Positions 15,837 through 24,366 of a stretch of 64,000 nt of DNA are shown here, one piece after another (position 1 is the first letter of the stretch; each line of letters opens with the position of its first letter). The translations under genes were made by a program, and so were the position numbers. This DNA is from an uncultured Clostridia bacterium. Its GTDB lineage: Bacteria > Bacillota > Clostridia > Oscillospirales > Acutalibacteraceae. A model generated the notes under the pieces. It saw only the letters and a program-made list of their open reading frames with translations, was not told the DNA's origin and did not search any database. The stretch spans positions 1 to 64,000 of the forward strand of contig CANRNQ010000003.1 in assembly GCA_947632045.1 (NCBI GenBank). The letters run 5' to 3'.

Positions 15837-17261
15837 ATGGCTCTTACAAATGATTTGAAGCAGAACAGGATGATTTTGGAGAGAATATTGCACAGCGGCG
15901 AGAGCTTCGACCTTATAAGCCGCGAGCTTGAGCTGAACGGCCGACGCGCTCAGCTTTATTTTGTCGACGGCCTGATAAAGGACAGCGTGATGGAAAAGGT
16001 GCTCGAGTTTTTGTATTCGGTGAACGACGACAGCTTTATGACGGATGCGGACAGGTTTTTAAAATGCTGCGTGCCGTATGTTGAGGCCTCCGCCGAGGGC
16101 GATGAAAAAACGGTGGCGACAAATGTATTTTCCGGAGTGTCGGCTCTGCTTGTAGAGGGGTTTACAAAGGCGATAATGATCGACGGCAGGACATACCCCC
16201 AGCGAGATACGGCGGAGCCCGAAAAGGATAAGGTGTTGAGGGGAAGTCACGACGGCTTTGTGGAAACCCTCATCTCAAACACGGCCCTTATTCGCAGAAG
16301 AATACGCTCGTCCGAGCTGCGGGTGGCCTCCTTTGTCATAGGCAGAAGCTCAAAAACCGACGTTGCCCTCGTGTATATGGAGGGCAGGGCGGATAAAAGG
16401 CTTATTGATAAAATTAAGAGCAGGCTCGAAAATATGGACTGCGATTCGCTCACTATGAATCAGCAAAGTCTGGTCGAACTGCTCTTTGGCAGAAAATGGT
16501 ACAATCCCTTTCCGAAAATAAAGTATACCGAGCGGCCCGACTCGGCCGCCTCGGCGGTGCTCGAGGGCAACGTCGTTATATTGGTGGACAATTCGCCCTC
16601 GGCGATAATTCTGCCCACATCGGTTTTCGACGTTATGGAGGAGGCCGACGACTACTATTTTTCACCTATAACGGGAACCTATCTAAGACTATCAAGATAT
16701 TTGGTCACCTTTGCTACGCTGGTGATAACTCCGCTTTGGCTGCTCGCCTTGAAATACCCCGACCGTGTTCCGGACGCGCTTGGCTTTGTACTGCTAAAGG
16801 ATCCGGTGAATGTGCCGGTGTTTTGGCAGCTTTTAATACTCGAGATAGCAATAGACGGTCTGCGCCTCGCCTCGCTCAATACACCCTCTACGCTCAGCAC
16901 GGCTCTGAGTATAATCGGAGCGATAGCCCTGAGCGACTTTGCGGTATCGTCGGGCTGGTTTTGCAGCGAGGCTATTTTATATATGGCCTTTGTCGCGGTC
17001 GCAAATTACTCTCAGCCGAGCTATGAGCTGAGCTACGCATTGAAGTTTATGCGCATAATTTTGCTCGTTCTGACCGAGCTTTTCGGCATATTCGGCTTTA
17101 TAGGCGGATTTGTCGTAATGATAATAATGCTGCTTACAAATAGGACGATATCGGGAAAGAGCTATCTCTATCCGCTTATCCCCTTTAACGGAAAAGCGTT
17201 TTTGCACAAGGTGTTAAGACTCCGCAAGACTGCGGAGAAGCCAGTGCAAAAACGCCGCTGA
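15837..17261 (+). CDS. spoVAF: Spore germination protein of the GerA/SpoVAF family
   Basis: GerA-family A subunits sit in the inner spore membrane. SpoVAF is the member linked to SpoVA channels and calcium dipicolinate release. The 474-residue product has a soluble N-terminal half and four to five membrane helices in the C-terminal half (from about 300). The stretch NPFPKIKYTERPDSAASAVLEGNVVILVDNSPSAIILPTSVF closely recalls SpoVAF. ATG 15837 is chosen because GGGGAGAT precedes it; an ATG nine codons earlier has no site. No spoVA genes adjoin it, so the exact subtype is less certain than the family. Confidence 0.8.
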   Translation: MALTNDLKQNRMILERILHSGESFDLISRELELNGRRAQLYFVDGLIKDSVMEKVLEFLYSVNDDSFMTDADRFLKCCVPYVEASAEGDEKTVATNVFSGVSALLVEGFTKAIMIDGRTYPQRDTAEPEKDKVLRGSHDGFVETLISNTALIRRRIRSSELRVASFVIGRSSKTDVALVYMEGRADKRLIDKIKSRLENMDCDSLTMNQQSLVELLFGRKWYNPFPKIKYTERPDSAASAVLEGNVVILVDNSPSAIILPTSVFDVMEEADDYYFSPITGTYLRLSRYLVTFATLVITPLWLLALKYPDRVPDALGFVLLKDPVNVPVFWQLLILEIAIDGLRLASLNTPSTLSTALSIIGAIALSDFAVSSGWFCSEAILYMAFVAVANYSQPSYELSYALKFMRIILLVLTELFGIFGFIGGFVVMIIMLLTNRTISGKSYLYPLIPFNGKAFLHKVLRLRKTAEKPVQKRR

Positions 17262-17283
17262 GGTCAATATAATTTTGTTTCTA

Positions 17284-18027
17284 TCAGTAAAGCGATATAA
17301 TCCCGACTATGGCTTTTTGTATTTGTATGGCGTCGGCTATGGATATGCCGCCGCTCATGTCGGTGTCTGCAAGAGTTAGATCTGAACCGCTCAATTTAAG
17401 AATGCTTACTATGTGCTTTTGCACCAAGATAGCGTCGGCAATCGTGACGTGACCGTCGCAGTTTACGTCGCCGATAGTATATCCGTTTATTTTAAAGCGG
17501 TTGCTCAGATCAACATAATCGAGCACCGATGAAATGTCCTCTATGTTTTCGTCCAGTTTGACCGTGACATAGATGCTTTTTACAAGATAATCTATCGTCG
17601 TTGTGCAGTCCCTGAGCGCCTTGAACTTCATCGTGCTCAGCGTGGGGTTTCCCGACAGGTCGATAGTGTCGCGCGCCGCAAACTTTGAGGCACTTATGGC
17701 AAGCTTGTCGATCTTGGTTGTTTGGTAGTATAATACGTTGTCAAAGTTCGGAAATTCGGGCTCGCCGACAGGCTCGAGATCCGATGAGTCCGCATAAACT
17801 TCGACCTGAAAGGAGCATACCTTCGCCTCGTCGTAATCGAGCCGGGTGTTAAATTCAAGCACATCTCCCTTGTCAAGTGTGAGCGTCAGGCTTTTTTCAA
17901 GACTTCTCGGGTCACTGCCCATCGAGGGAGCCTCTCCCAAAGCTGTGGCCGCCGCCGAAAAAGCGAAGGACGAGAGCGCCAAGGCCGCTGTTAAAATCGC
18001 CGAAATTATTTTAAATTGCCTTTTCAT
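17284..18027 (-). CDS. Secreted cohesin-like/dockerin protein (second of a pair)
   Basis: The 247-residue protein has a signal peptide (MKRQFKIISAILTAALALSSFAFSAAA), a beta-rich domain (about 45-170) of the cohesin/carbohydrate-binding type, and a C-terminal type I dockerin with repeats DVNCDGHVTIADAILVQKHI and DTDMSGGISIADAIQIQKAI. Dockerins bind cohesins on scaffoldins, so export to a cell-surface complex is likely. It starts 15 bases after its paralogue at 18043-18789 with GAGGTGA as ribosome site, so the two are co-transcribed. No catalytic domain is present; the role may be structural. Confidence 0.75.
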   Translation of the reverse strand: MKRQFKIISAILTAALALSSFAFSAAATALGEAPSMGSDPRSLEKSLTLTLDKGDVLEFNTRLDYDEAKVCSFQVEVYADSSDLEPVGEPEFPNFDNVLYYQTTKIDKLAISASKFAARDTIDLSGNPTLSTMKFKALRDCTTTIDYLVKSIYVTVKLDENIEDISSVLDYVDLSNRFKINGYTIGDVNCDGHVTIADAILVQKHIVSILKLSGSDLTLADTDMSGGISIADAIQIQKAIVGIISLY

Positions 18028-18042
18028 TTTAAGGTCACCTCG

Positions 18043-18789
18043 TTATAATGCGGTTAAAATACCGACAATATATTTTTGTACGGCTATTGCGTCGGCAATG
18101 GTCGTTGTACCGTTGCCGTCAATGTCTGACAGCGTTTCTTCAAGCTCGTCAAATGTGCTTATTCCGACTATGCGTTTTTGAATCAGTATCGCGTCGGCAA
18201 TAGAGATAGCGTTGTCCTCCGTGACGTCGCCGAGCTTGTAGCCGTTTATTAGAATTTCCTGCTCAATCTTGGCGTATTGGAGCATACTCGGGAAATCGTC
18301 GTCTGAGTTGTCCTCGGAGCAGGAAACCATATATGCGTTGAGGTTCGTCGCTCCGCTTTTCTTTACGTCAAATTCAACGCTTGCGAACAGGGTGCGGTTT
18401 GATAAATCAAATCCGTTGTTTATCGAGCCCATCAGACTGAACATGGAATGGTCGGGATCTAATTCCGGGTGAAGATTTATCAACATTCCCGGGAAGTTCG
18501 GGCACAGCTCCGAGGAAAGCTCGTCCTCCGGTATACTCTTGACGCGCTCGCTGTAATCCAAAGCGTTTACGTCGTGCACGAGGTTGACTTGGGCGCCTGC
18601 GATTTTTATCGGCGTTGGCGACTCCGTTTTGATGTAGATTTTGGTTGTGACCGTTTGTCCGCTTTTCAGGTTCAGGATTTTTGAATAGGAGGGATACCCC
18701 TCGTAATTGCCGGCTGCCGAAGCAGAAAGAATGCAGGTGCAGCCGAGCGCCGCCGCCATTGCGGCGGAGATCAGTCGTTTTAGCTTCAT
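18043..18789 (-). CDS. Secreted cohesin-like/dockerin protein (first of a pair)
   Basis: The 248-residue paralogue of the downstream gene has the same plan: signal peptide, a domain that reads like a cohesin fold (GQTVTTKIYIKTESPTP, AGAQVNLVHD, NNGFDLSNRTLFASVEFDV), then a dockerin (DVTEDNAISIADAILIQKRI, DIDGNGTTTIADAIAVQKYI). Calcium positions in the first repeat are partly altered (DVTEDN). A promoter with TTGCCT (complement of 18911-18916) and TATAAT (complement of 18888-18893), 17 bases apart, reads into it. Cohesin assignment is by eye only. Confidence 0.75.
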   Translation of the reverse strand: MKLKRLISAAMAAALGCTCILSASAAGNYEGYPSYSKILNLKSGQTVTTKIYIKTESPTPIKIAGAQVNLVHDVNALDYSERVKSIPEDELSSELCPNFPGMLINLHPELDPDHSMFSLMGSINNGFDLSNRTLFASVEFDVKKSGATNLNAYMVSCSEDNSDDDFPSMLQYAKIEQEILINGYKLGDVTEDNAISIADAILIQKRIVGISTFDELEETLSDIDGNGTTTIADAIAVQKYIVGILTAL

Positions 18790-18887
18790 TTTTGTTTTAC
18801 CTCACTTTTCTAATCCCTGCGGGCATAGATTAAGCCTTGTTCGATAAGAGCCTTATCGCGTTTGGCAGTTCCCGCAAGCTCAAAAAA

Positions 18888-18916
18888 ATTATACAATAAA
18901 ATCTTAGGGCAGGCAA
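18888..18916 (-). promoter_or_regulatory. Candidate promoter of the dockerin gene pair
   Basis: On the minus strand, TTGCCT (18916-18911) and TATAAT (18893-18888) are separated by 17 bases, about 100 bases before the first start codon. Confidence 0.5.
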
Positions 18917-18993
18917 TAGCTTTTTGTCTGATATATTTAAAATTAAATATAATAGGAAAGCGGCGGCGAATAAGGCATTTGGGGCAAAGCTTT

Positions 18994-19257
18994 GGGCTGT
19001 CGCGGCGGCTCGGTTGCACTTTGTGCCGGAGACGTACTTTTCGGGCGGCGACCCGCGCGGCCGCAGGCCGCGCGGAAAAACGCGGCGGGGGCAGGGGAGA
19101 TTCAAGACGAGATGAGCCTCTAAGCCGAAACGCGCCCAAAGGCGAACTGCACCGACCTTGCCCGCCGCGTTTTTCGGTTCCGCGCCGCAGGCGCGGAACG
19201 GTCGCCGCCCGAAGCTGCTCGCCCTCACCACACTGCGGGCGAGCAGGGCGACAGCCC
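18994..19257. repeat. Clover element, copy A
   Basis: Outer stem: TTCGGGCGGCGACC (19040-19053) with its exact complement (19200-19213). Hairpin 1: CCGCGCGGCC/GGCCGCGCGG (19053-19075), loop GCA. Inner stem: AAAAACGCGGCGGG (19076-19089) with its complement (19161-19174), enclosing 71 bases. Hairpin 2: GTTCCGCGCC/GGCGCGGAAC (19177-19199), loop GCA. The whole is enclosed by GGGCTGTCGC (18994-19003) and GCGACAGCCC (19248-19257). A further hairpin, CTGCTCGCCC/GGGCGAGCAG, lies at 19215-19246. It occupies most of the gap between the dockerin pair and alr, where no gene is visible. Confidence 0.85.
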
Positions 19258-19389
19258 TTCCCTAAACGAACCGCAGCAGCCGCTTCGATAATCCTTGACC
19301 TTCAAAGGCAATGGTAATATAATAAAAATAATCAAAACGGCGCGTTTGGTTCTTTTTTGCCTACTCGCCGAAAGCAAGCGGAGAGAAAT

Positions 19390-20580
19390 ATGACTGAATT
19401 TGTAAAGAGAACCTGGGCGGAAATAGATATAGACGCCGCAATACATAATTACAGGGAAATAAGAAATAGAGTCAATAAAAATACCATGCTGTGCTGCGTC
19501 GTCAAGGCTGACGGATACGGCCACGGCGCAGTCATGCTGTCGCAGGTGTATCAGAAGCTCGGAGCCGACTGGTTTGCCGTGTCTAATATCGAGGAGGCAA
19601 TGCAGCTTCGCCGCGCCGGCATAACAAAGCCCATACTTATCCTCGGCTATACTCCGGCGGAGTGCGCGCAAACGCTGAGCGAGAATAACATCTCGCAGAC
19701 AGTGTATTCGCTTGAATACGCCGAAAGGCTCAACGACTGCGCCCAAAGGGCGGGAGTTAAAATTAAAATACACTTAAAGCTCGATACGGGAATGAGCAGA
19801 ATAGGACTTCTATGCCAGTCGCAGGAGGGCGACGACGAGGCTGTAAAGGACGGAGTTAAAATATGCTCAATGCCGTCGTTTGAACCTGAGGGAGTGTTCA
19901 CGCACTTTGCCGTAGCCGACGAGGGCGGTGACGGCGAGGAATTTACAAAATCGCAGTTCGATAATTTCATATATACGGTAAACAGACTTGCGGAGAGCGG
20001 GATAAAATTCAAAATACGCCACTGCGCAAACAGCGGGGCGATAGAGGATTATCCGGAAACGCACCTCGATATGGTCAGAGCGGGAATAATATTATACGGC
20101 CTTGCGCCGTCCGCCAAGGTGAAAAATCCGCTCGACCTTGTTCCGGTCATGGAGCTCAAATCCGCCGTGTCGCACACGAAAAAAATAAGCAGGGGTATGA
20201 CGGTGAGCTACGGCAGAACATATACAGCCGACGGAGTAATCGCACTCGCGACCTTGCCGGTCGGATATGCGGACGGATATGTCCGCTCGATAGCAAGGGA
20301 CGGATATGTTCTCTTGAAAGGAAAAAAAGCGAAAATTAAGGGCAGAATATGTATGGATCAGACGATGGTCGATATATCGGATATAGATAACGTCGAGATA
20401 GGCGATACGGCGACCGTGTTCGGCAGAGATGAGAAAGCGCCGAGCGCGGACGATATAGCGCGCTGGATAGGAACGATAAACTACGAGGTGACCTGCATAG
20501 TCGGTAAAAGAGTTGCAAGGGTTTATCTTAAGAATAACGAGATAGTCAGCGCGTCTACGCTGCTTGACAGAGAAATGTGA
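19390..20580 (+). CDS. alr: Alanine racemase
   Basis: The PLP enzyme interconverts L- and D-alanine for peptidoglycan. K39 in VVKADGYGHGA is the PLP lysine; the second active-site residue is the tyrosine of MTVSYGRTY. GRICMDQTMVDIS and ATLPVGYADGY are also typical. Start 19390 is chosen for the GGAGAG site and agreement with family length (396 residues); an earlier TTG adds eleven unlikely residues. polA begins nine bases after the stop, so the two may be co-transcribed. Confidence 0.95.
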   Translation: MTEFVKRTWAEIDIDAAIHNYREIRNRVNKNTMLCCVVKADGYGHGAVMLSQVYQKLGADWFAVSNIEEAMQLRRAGITKPILILGYTPAECAQTLSENNISQTVYSLEYAERLNDCAQRAGVKIKIHLKLDTGMSRIGLLCQSQEGDDEAVKDGVKICSMPSFEPEGVFTHFAVADEGGDGEEFTKSQFDNFIYTVNRLAESGIKFKIRHCANSGAIEDYPETHLDMVRAGIILYGLAPSAKVKNPLDLVPVMELKSAVSHTKKISRGMTVSYGRTYTADGVIALATLPVGYADGYVRSIARDGYVLLKGKKAKIKGRICMDQTMVDISDIDNVEIGDTATVFGRDEKAPSADDIARWIGTINYEVTCIVGKRVARVYLKNNEIVSASTLLDREM

Positions 20581-20588
20581 GGATAATT

Positions 20589-23156
20589 ATGAAGCTATTG
20601 GCGCTTGACGGAAACAGCATATTAAACAGGGCGTTTTACGGCATAAAGCTCTTAACGACAAAGGACGGCGCTTATACAAACGCCGTTTACGGCTTTATGA
20701 CGATGCTGCTGAAAATTAAGGAGGACGTTGCTCCGGACGCGATAGCGGCGGCGTTTGATTTAAAGTCTCCGACGTTCAGGCATAAGAAATATGACGGCTA
20801 CAAGGCGCAGCGCAAGCCCATGCCGGCCGAGCTTGCTTCTCAGCTGCCGGTAATAAAGGAGCTTTTGACCAAGCTCGGAATAAAAATAATCGAGTGCGAG
20901 GGCTTTGAGGCGGACGATATTCTCGGAACGCTCGCAAAGGCGTGCGAGGATACGGGTAACGAGTGCGTCATAGCCACGGGCGACCGCGACAGTCTCCAGC
21001 TTGTCTCGCCGAGCGTGACGGTAAGGCTTGCCGCGACCAAGATGGGCAGACCGGACGTAAGGATTTATGACGAGGAAAGGATAATGGAGGACTACGGCGT
21101 TTCGCCGCGTCAGCTTATCGACATAAAGGCAATACAGGGCGATTCCTCGGACAATATCCCGGGAGTAAAGGGTATAGGCGAAAAGGGAGCGGGCGAGCTG
21201 ATAAGACGCTTCGGCAGTCTTGACGGAGTATATGAAAATATCGACAGCGAGGACATAAAGCCCGCGATGCGCAAAAAGCTGACCGACGACCGCGACAACG
21301 CGTATTTAAGCCTCATGCTCGGCGAGATAGTGAGAAACGCCCCGATAGACACGGATATAAACAGCTATATTTTGAAAAACGGCGACAAAAGCGAGGCTGC
21401 GGCAATGCTCGCAAGACTCGAAATGTTCTCAATAATAAAAAAGCTCGGGCTTGACGCGGCGGCGCAGAGCGCGCAAAGCAGCGCATCGGAAGCGCGGCCA
21501 TATAAAACGCAGGCAGGAACGCCGGAGGAGGCTGTAAGGCTCGCAGCGCAGGCAAAATCTGCGGCGGTCGCCTATGATATTGAGAGCAAGAGCGCCGCGA
21601 TAGCCATTGACGATCTGCGGGTAATAACGCTCGACGGCAACGCCGACGGGGAATTTTTCAGGGCTCTTTTTGAGTCGGGCGCGCCTATTTTCTCGGATTC
21701 GCTCAAGCCCCTGTTCAAATACTCGGAGGAGCTCGGCGCTGAAATAAAAAATCCCGCATTTGACGCTTCGCTTGCCGCATATCTTTTAAATCCCTCGGCA
21801 AGCTCTTATGACTGCGAAAGACTGATGAGCGAGTACGGCGTTGCCCTTCCGCAAGCGGACGGCGGCGAGCTTGCGCTTAAAGCGGCGCAAATACTTGAGC
21901 TCAGCCGCGTATTGCTCGAAAAAATAAGGGCGAACTCTCAGGAAACTCTGCTTTATGATATAGAGATACCGCTTGCGCGCGTGCTTGCGAAAATGGAGCG
22001 CTGCGGCTTTGCGGTCGATAAAGGCGGTATAGAGGAGTACGGCTTGTCGCTTGAAAAGACGGTTGACGAGCTGCAAAACTCGATATACGACGACGTGGGG
22101 TATATATTCAACATCAATTCGCCCAAGCAGCTTGGAACAGCTCTGTTTGAAAAGCTCGGACTTCCTATGGGCAAAAAGACAAAGACCGGGTATTCAACGA
22201 GCGCTGAGGTGCTCGACGGACTTCGCCCATATCACCCGTGCATAGATAAAATATTGAACTACCGCGCCCTTGCAAAGCTTAAATCTACCTATTGCGACGG
22301 ACTTCTCAAGGTTATAGGCGACGACGGGAGGATACACAGCAGCTTTAATCAGACCGAAACGAGAACGGGAAGGATAAGCTCGACGGAGCCGAACCTGCAA
22401 AATATACCGGTCAGGACGGAGCAGGGAAGGCAGATGAGGAGATTTTTTATCGCTAAAGAGGGCTGCGTGTTGGTCGACGCCGACTATTCGCAGATAGAGC
22501 TTCGGGTGCTCGCTTCCGTCGCCGACGACAAGAATATGATAGAGGCTTTTACAAATAATGAGGATATACACGCTATAACCGCCTCGCAGGTGTTCAATAT
22601 GCCGCTTGAGATGGTCACTCCTCAGATGAGGAGCAGGGCAAAGGCTGTAAACTTCGGAATAGTTTACGGCATCGGCGCGTTTTCGCTTTCAAAGGATATA
22701 GGCGTAACGAGAAGAGAAGCCGACCGCTATATAAAGTCGTATTTAACGCATTACAGCGGGGTCGCGGAGTATATGGAGCGGGTGGTGGACGAGGCTAAAA
22801 GCAGGGGCTACGTCAGCACTTTATTCAACCGCAGGCGTTATCTGCCGGAGCTTAAATCCACAAACTTCAATATGCGATCCTTCGGCGAGAGGGTCGCGAG
22901 AAATATGCCTATACAGGGAACCGCCGCCGATATAATCAAGATAGCCATGATAAAGGTTGACGAGAGGCTCAAAAGGGAAAATATGCGCTCTCGCCTGATA
23001 TTGCAGGTGCACGACGAGCTTATCGTCGAGGCTCCGAAGGAGGAGGCTATGCGTGCGGCGATGATACTCCGGGAGGAGATGGAGAGCGCCGTCAAGCTTA
23101 AGGCGCCGCTTATTGCTGATGCGGCTATTGGCGATACCTGGTATGACGCTCACTGA
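20589..23156 (+). CDS. polA: DNA polymerase I
   Basis: The 855-residue protein has a 5'-3' exonuclease domain (about 1-290: LLALDGNSILNRAFYG, GDRDSLQLV, IPGVKGIGEKGA), a degenerate 3'-5' exonuclease-like domain (about 300-470) and a family A polymerase domain (DADYSQIELRVLAS, RAKAVNFGIVYGIGAFSLS, QVHDELIVEAP). In the exonuclease-like part the first DxE is kept (YDIES). The later aspartates of the proofreading site are missing (KYSEELG where KYD is expected, and no YxxxD), so proofreading is probably inactive, as in many Gram-positive homologues. ATG 20589 follows GAGG; a GTG four codons earlier overlaps the alr stop. Confidence 0.95.
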   Translation: MKLLALDGNSILNRAFYGIKLLTTKDGAYTNAVYGFMTMLLKIKEDVAPDAIAAAFDLKSPTFRHKKYDGYKAQRKPMPAELASQLPVIKELLTKLGIKIIECEGFEADDILGTLAKACEDTGNECVIATGDRDSLQLVSPSVTVRLAATKMGRPDVRIYDEERIMEDYGVSPRQLIDIKAIQGDSSDNIPGVKGIGEKGAGELIRRFGSLDGVYENIDSEDIKPAMRKKLTDDRDNAYLSLMLGEIVRNAPIDTDINSYILKNGDKSEAAAMLARLEMFSIIKKLGLDAAAQSAQSSASEARPYKTQAGTPEEAVRLAAQAKSAAVAYDIESKSAAIAIDDLRVITLDGNADGEFFRALFESGAPIFSDSLKPLFKYSEELGAEIKNPAFDASLAAYLLNPSASSYDCERLMSEYGVALPQADGGELALKAAQILELSRVLLEKIRANSQETLLYDIEIPLARVLAKMERCGFAVDKGGIEEYGLSLEKTVDELQNSIYDDVGYIFNINSPKQLGTALFEKLGLPMGKKTKTGYSTSAEVLDGLRPYHPCIDKILNYRALAKLKSTYCDGLLKVIGDDGRIHSSFNQTETRTGRISSTEPNLQNIPVRTEQGRQMRRFFIAKEGCVLVDADYSQIELRVLASVADDKNMIEAFTNNEDIHAITASQVFNMPLEMVTPQMRSRAKAVNFGIVYGIGAFSLSKDIGVTRREADRYIKSYLTHYSGVAEYMERVVDEAKSRGYVSTLFNRRRYLPELKSTNFNMRSFGERVARNMPIQGTAADIIKIAMIKVDERLKRENMRSRLILQVHDELIVEAPKEEAMRAAMILREEMESAVKLKAPLIADAAIGDTWYDAH

Positions 23157-23234
23157 GGGCGTTTCACGCGACAGGGGGCGGCAGCGCGGGAGTTAAGGCT
23201 GAGCATCTTTACTGCTTTGAGCGGGAGCTATAGC

Positions 23235-23373
23235 TTCGGGCGGCGACCGGCGCGGCGCAGCCGCGCGGGGAAAACGCGGCGGGAGCAGGGACTAAAGCCC
23301 CGCCGCAAAAGGCCGGGCCCGCCGCGTTTTCCGGCAAATTTCCGCGCAGCGGAAATTTGCGGGTCGCCGCCCG
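23235..23373. repeat. Clover element, copy B
   Basis: Outer stem: TTCGGGCGGCGACC (23235-23248) with GGTCGCCGCCCG (23362-23373). Hairpin 1: GCGCGGC/GCCGCGC (23250-23266), loop GCA. Inner stem: AAAACGCGGCGGG (23271-23283) with CCCGCCGCGTTTT (23318-23330), enclosing 34 bases. Hairpin 2: GCAAATTTCCGC/GCGGAAATTTGC (23334-23360), loop GCA. GCGGGAG (23222-23228) and CTCCCGC (23377-23383) extend the pairing. It fills the gap between polA and the phosphatase gene; no other feature is seen there. Confidence 0.85.
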
Positions 23374-23459
23374 TATCCTCCCGCAGAAAACAGCCGCCCA
23401 AACCTCAATACTCGCACCCGCTATAAGGTCATATATCCAAAGACGGAAGGAAGTATAAA

Positions 23460-23903
23460 ATGGAAAAAATAAAAAACGTGCTCTTTGTATGCACGGGAAA
23501 TACCTGCCGAAGCCCGATGGCACAGGCTATCTTTCAACGCACAGCGGAGGAAAATAAGCTCGACTGCACATCCGAGAGCGCGGGTATCGCGGTCGGAGCG
23601 GAGGGCAGACCGGCGACGGCGGAGGCGGTGAACGCGCTTAGAAAGCTCGGAATAGATATTTCCGGGCACAGAAGCAGGAGCGTGCGCTCGCTCGATATGA
23701 GCAGGGTGGATCTCTTCGCGGCTATGACCATGGACCACGCCGAGATGCTCGTAAACCTCGGAGTGCCGAAAAATAAAATATATGTTATGGATATACTCGA
23801 CCCCTACGGCGGCAATCAAGAGATATACGACAAATGCTGCAAGGCGATAAAGCTCTCAACCGAGCATTTGGCGGAGCTTATCAGGGAAAATAACGAGCGG
23901 TAA
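23460..23903 (+). CDS. ywlE: Low-molecular-weight phosphatase, YwlE-like protein arginine phosphatase
   Basis: The 147-residue protein starts with the phosphatase loop VCTGNTCRSPMAQ: nucleophile C11, R17 for phosphate binding, and the acid D in DILDPYGG. Classical tyrosine phosphatases carry Ile or Leu at the loop position occupied here by T15. A threonine there is the mark of YwlE, which removes phosphate from arginine residues tagged by McsB. No mcsB or clpC adjoins it, so substrate choice rests on this residue alone. GGAAGGAAG precedes the start, and rimI follows seven bases after the stop. Confidence 0.82.
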   Translation: MEKIKNVLFVCTGNTCRSPMAQAIFQRTAEENKLDCTSESAGIAVGAEGRPATAEAVNALRKLGIDISGHRSRSVRSLDMSRVDLFAAMTMDHAEMLVNLGVPKNKIYVMDILDPYGGNQEIYDKCCKAIKLSTEHLAELIRENNER

Positions 23904-23910
23904 AATAAAT

Positions 23911-24357
23911 ATGCAGATACAAATACAGAAAATGGACAAAACGCATATAAGCGCAGCGGCGAAAATCGAAAGACAGTGCTTCTCCGAGCCATGGAGCGAG
24001 CGTGCCATAGAGGAAGCGCTTGAAAGCGAAGCATCGCATTTTTTTGCCGCGCTTTGCGGTGAAAAAGCCGTCGGCTATATAGGGACGTACTGCGCCGCAG
24101 ACGAATGTTATGTAAATAATCTAGGCGTCCTGCCCGAATACAGAAACAGAGGAATAGGCTCAATGCTTGTAAAGCAGGCCGTGAAAACAGCAAAAGAGCT
24201 GAGAATGAGCTTTATATCTCTGGAGGTCAGGCCCTCTAATAAAAGCGCCGTGGGCTTGTATGAAAAATATGGGTTTGAGCGCGTGGGGCTGCGCAGGGGC
24301 TTTTACTCAAGCCCCAAGGAGGACGGGCTGATAATGACGCACTATTTTAAAGGGTGA
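23911..24357 (+). CDS. rimI: Ribosomal protein N-acetyltransferase RimI-like
   Basis: This 148-residue GNAT protein has the acetyl-CoA loop in the form RNRGIGSMLVKQA, followed by ISLEVRPSNKSAVGLYEKYGFERVGLRRGFY, the characteristic C-terminal half of RimI, which acetylates the N-terminus of ribosomal protein S18. Position next to tsaD is the common arrangement in Firmicutes, where rimI is part of the tsaE-tsaB-rimI-tsaD cluster. tsaB and tsaE are not in the window. Confidence 0.88.
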   Translation: MQIQIQKMDKTHISAAAKIERQCFSEPWSERAIEEALESEASHFFAALCGEKAVGYIGTYCAADECYVNNLGVLPEYRNRGIGSMLVKQAVKTAKELRMSFISLEVRPSNKSAVGLYEKYGFERVGLRRGFYSSPKEDGLIMTHYFKG

Positions 24358-24366
24358 TAAGGCAAT

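Noticed and set aside
18862-19317. Arginine/proline-rich open frames across clover copy A
   Set aside because: They arise from GC-rich inverted repeats, and similar frames appear over copies D, E and F. No frame is conserved between copies.
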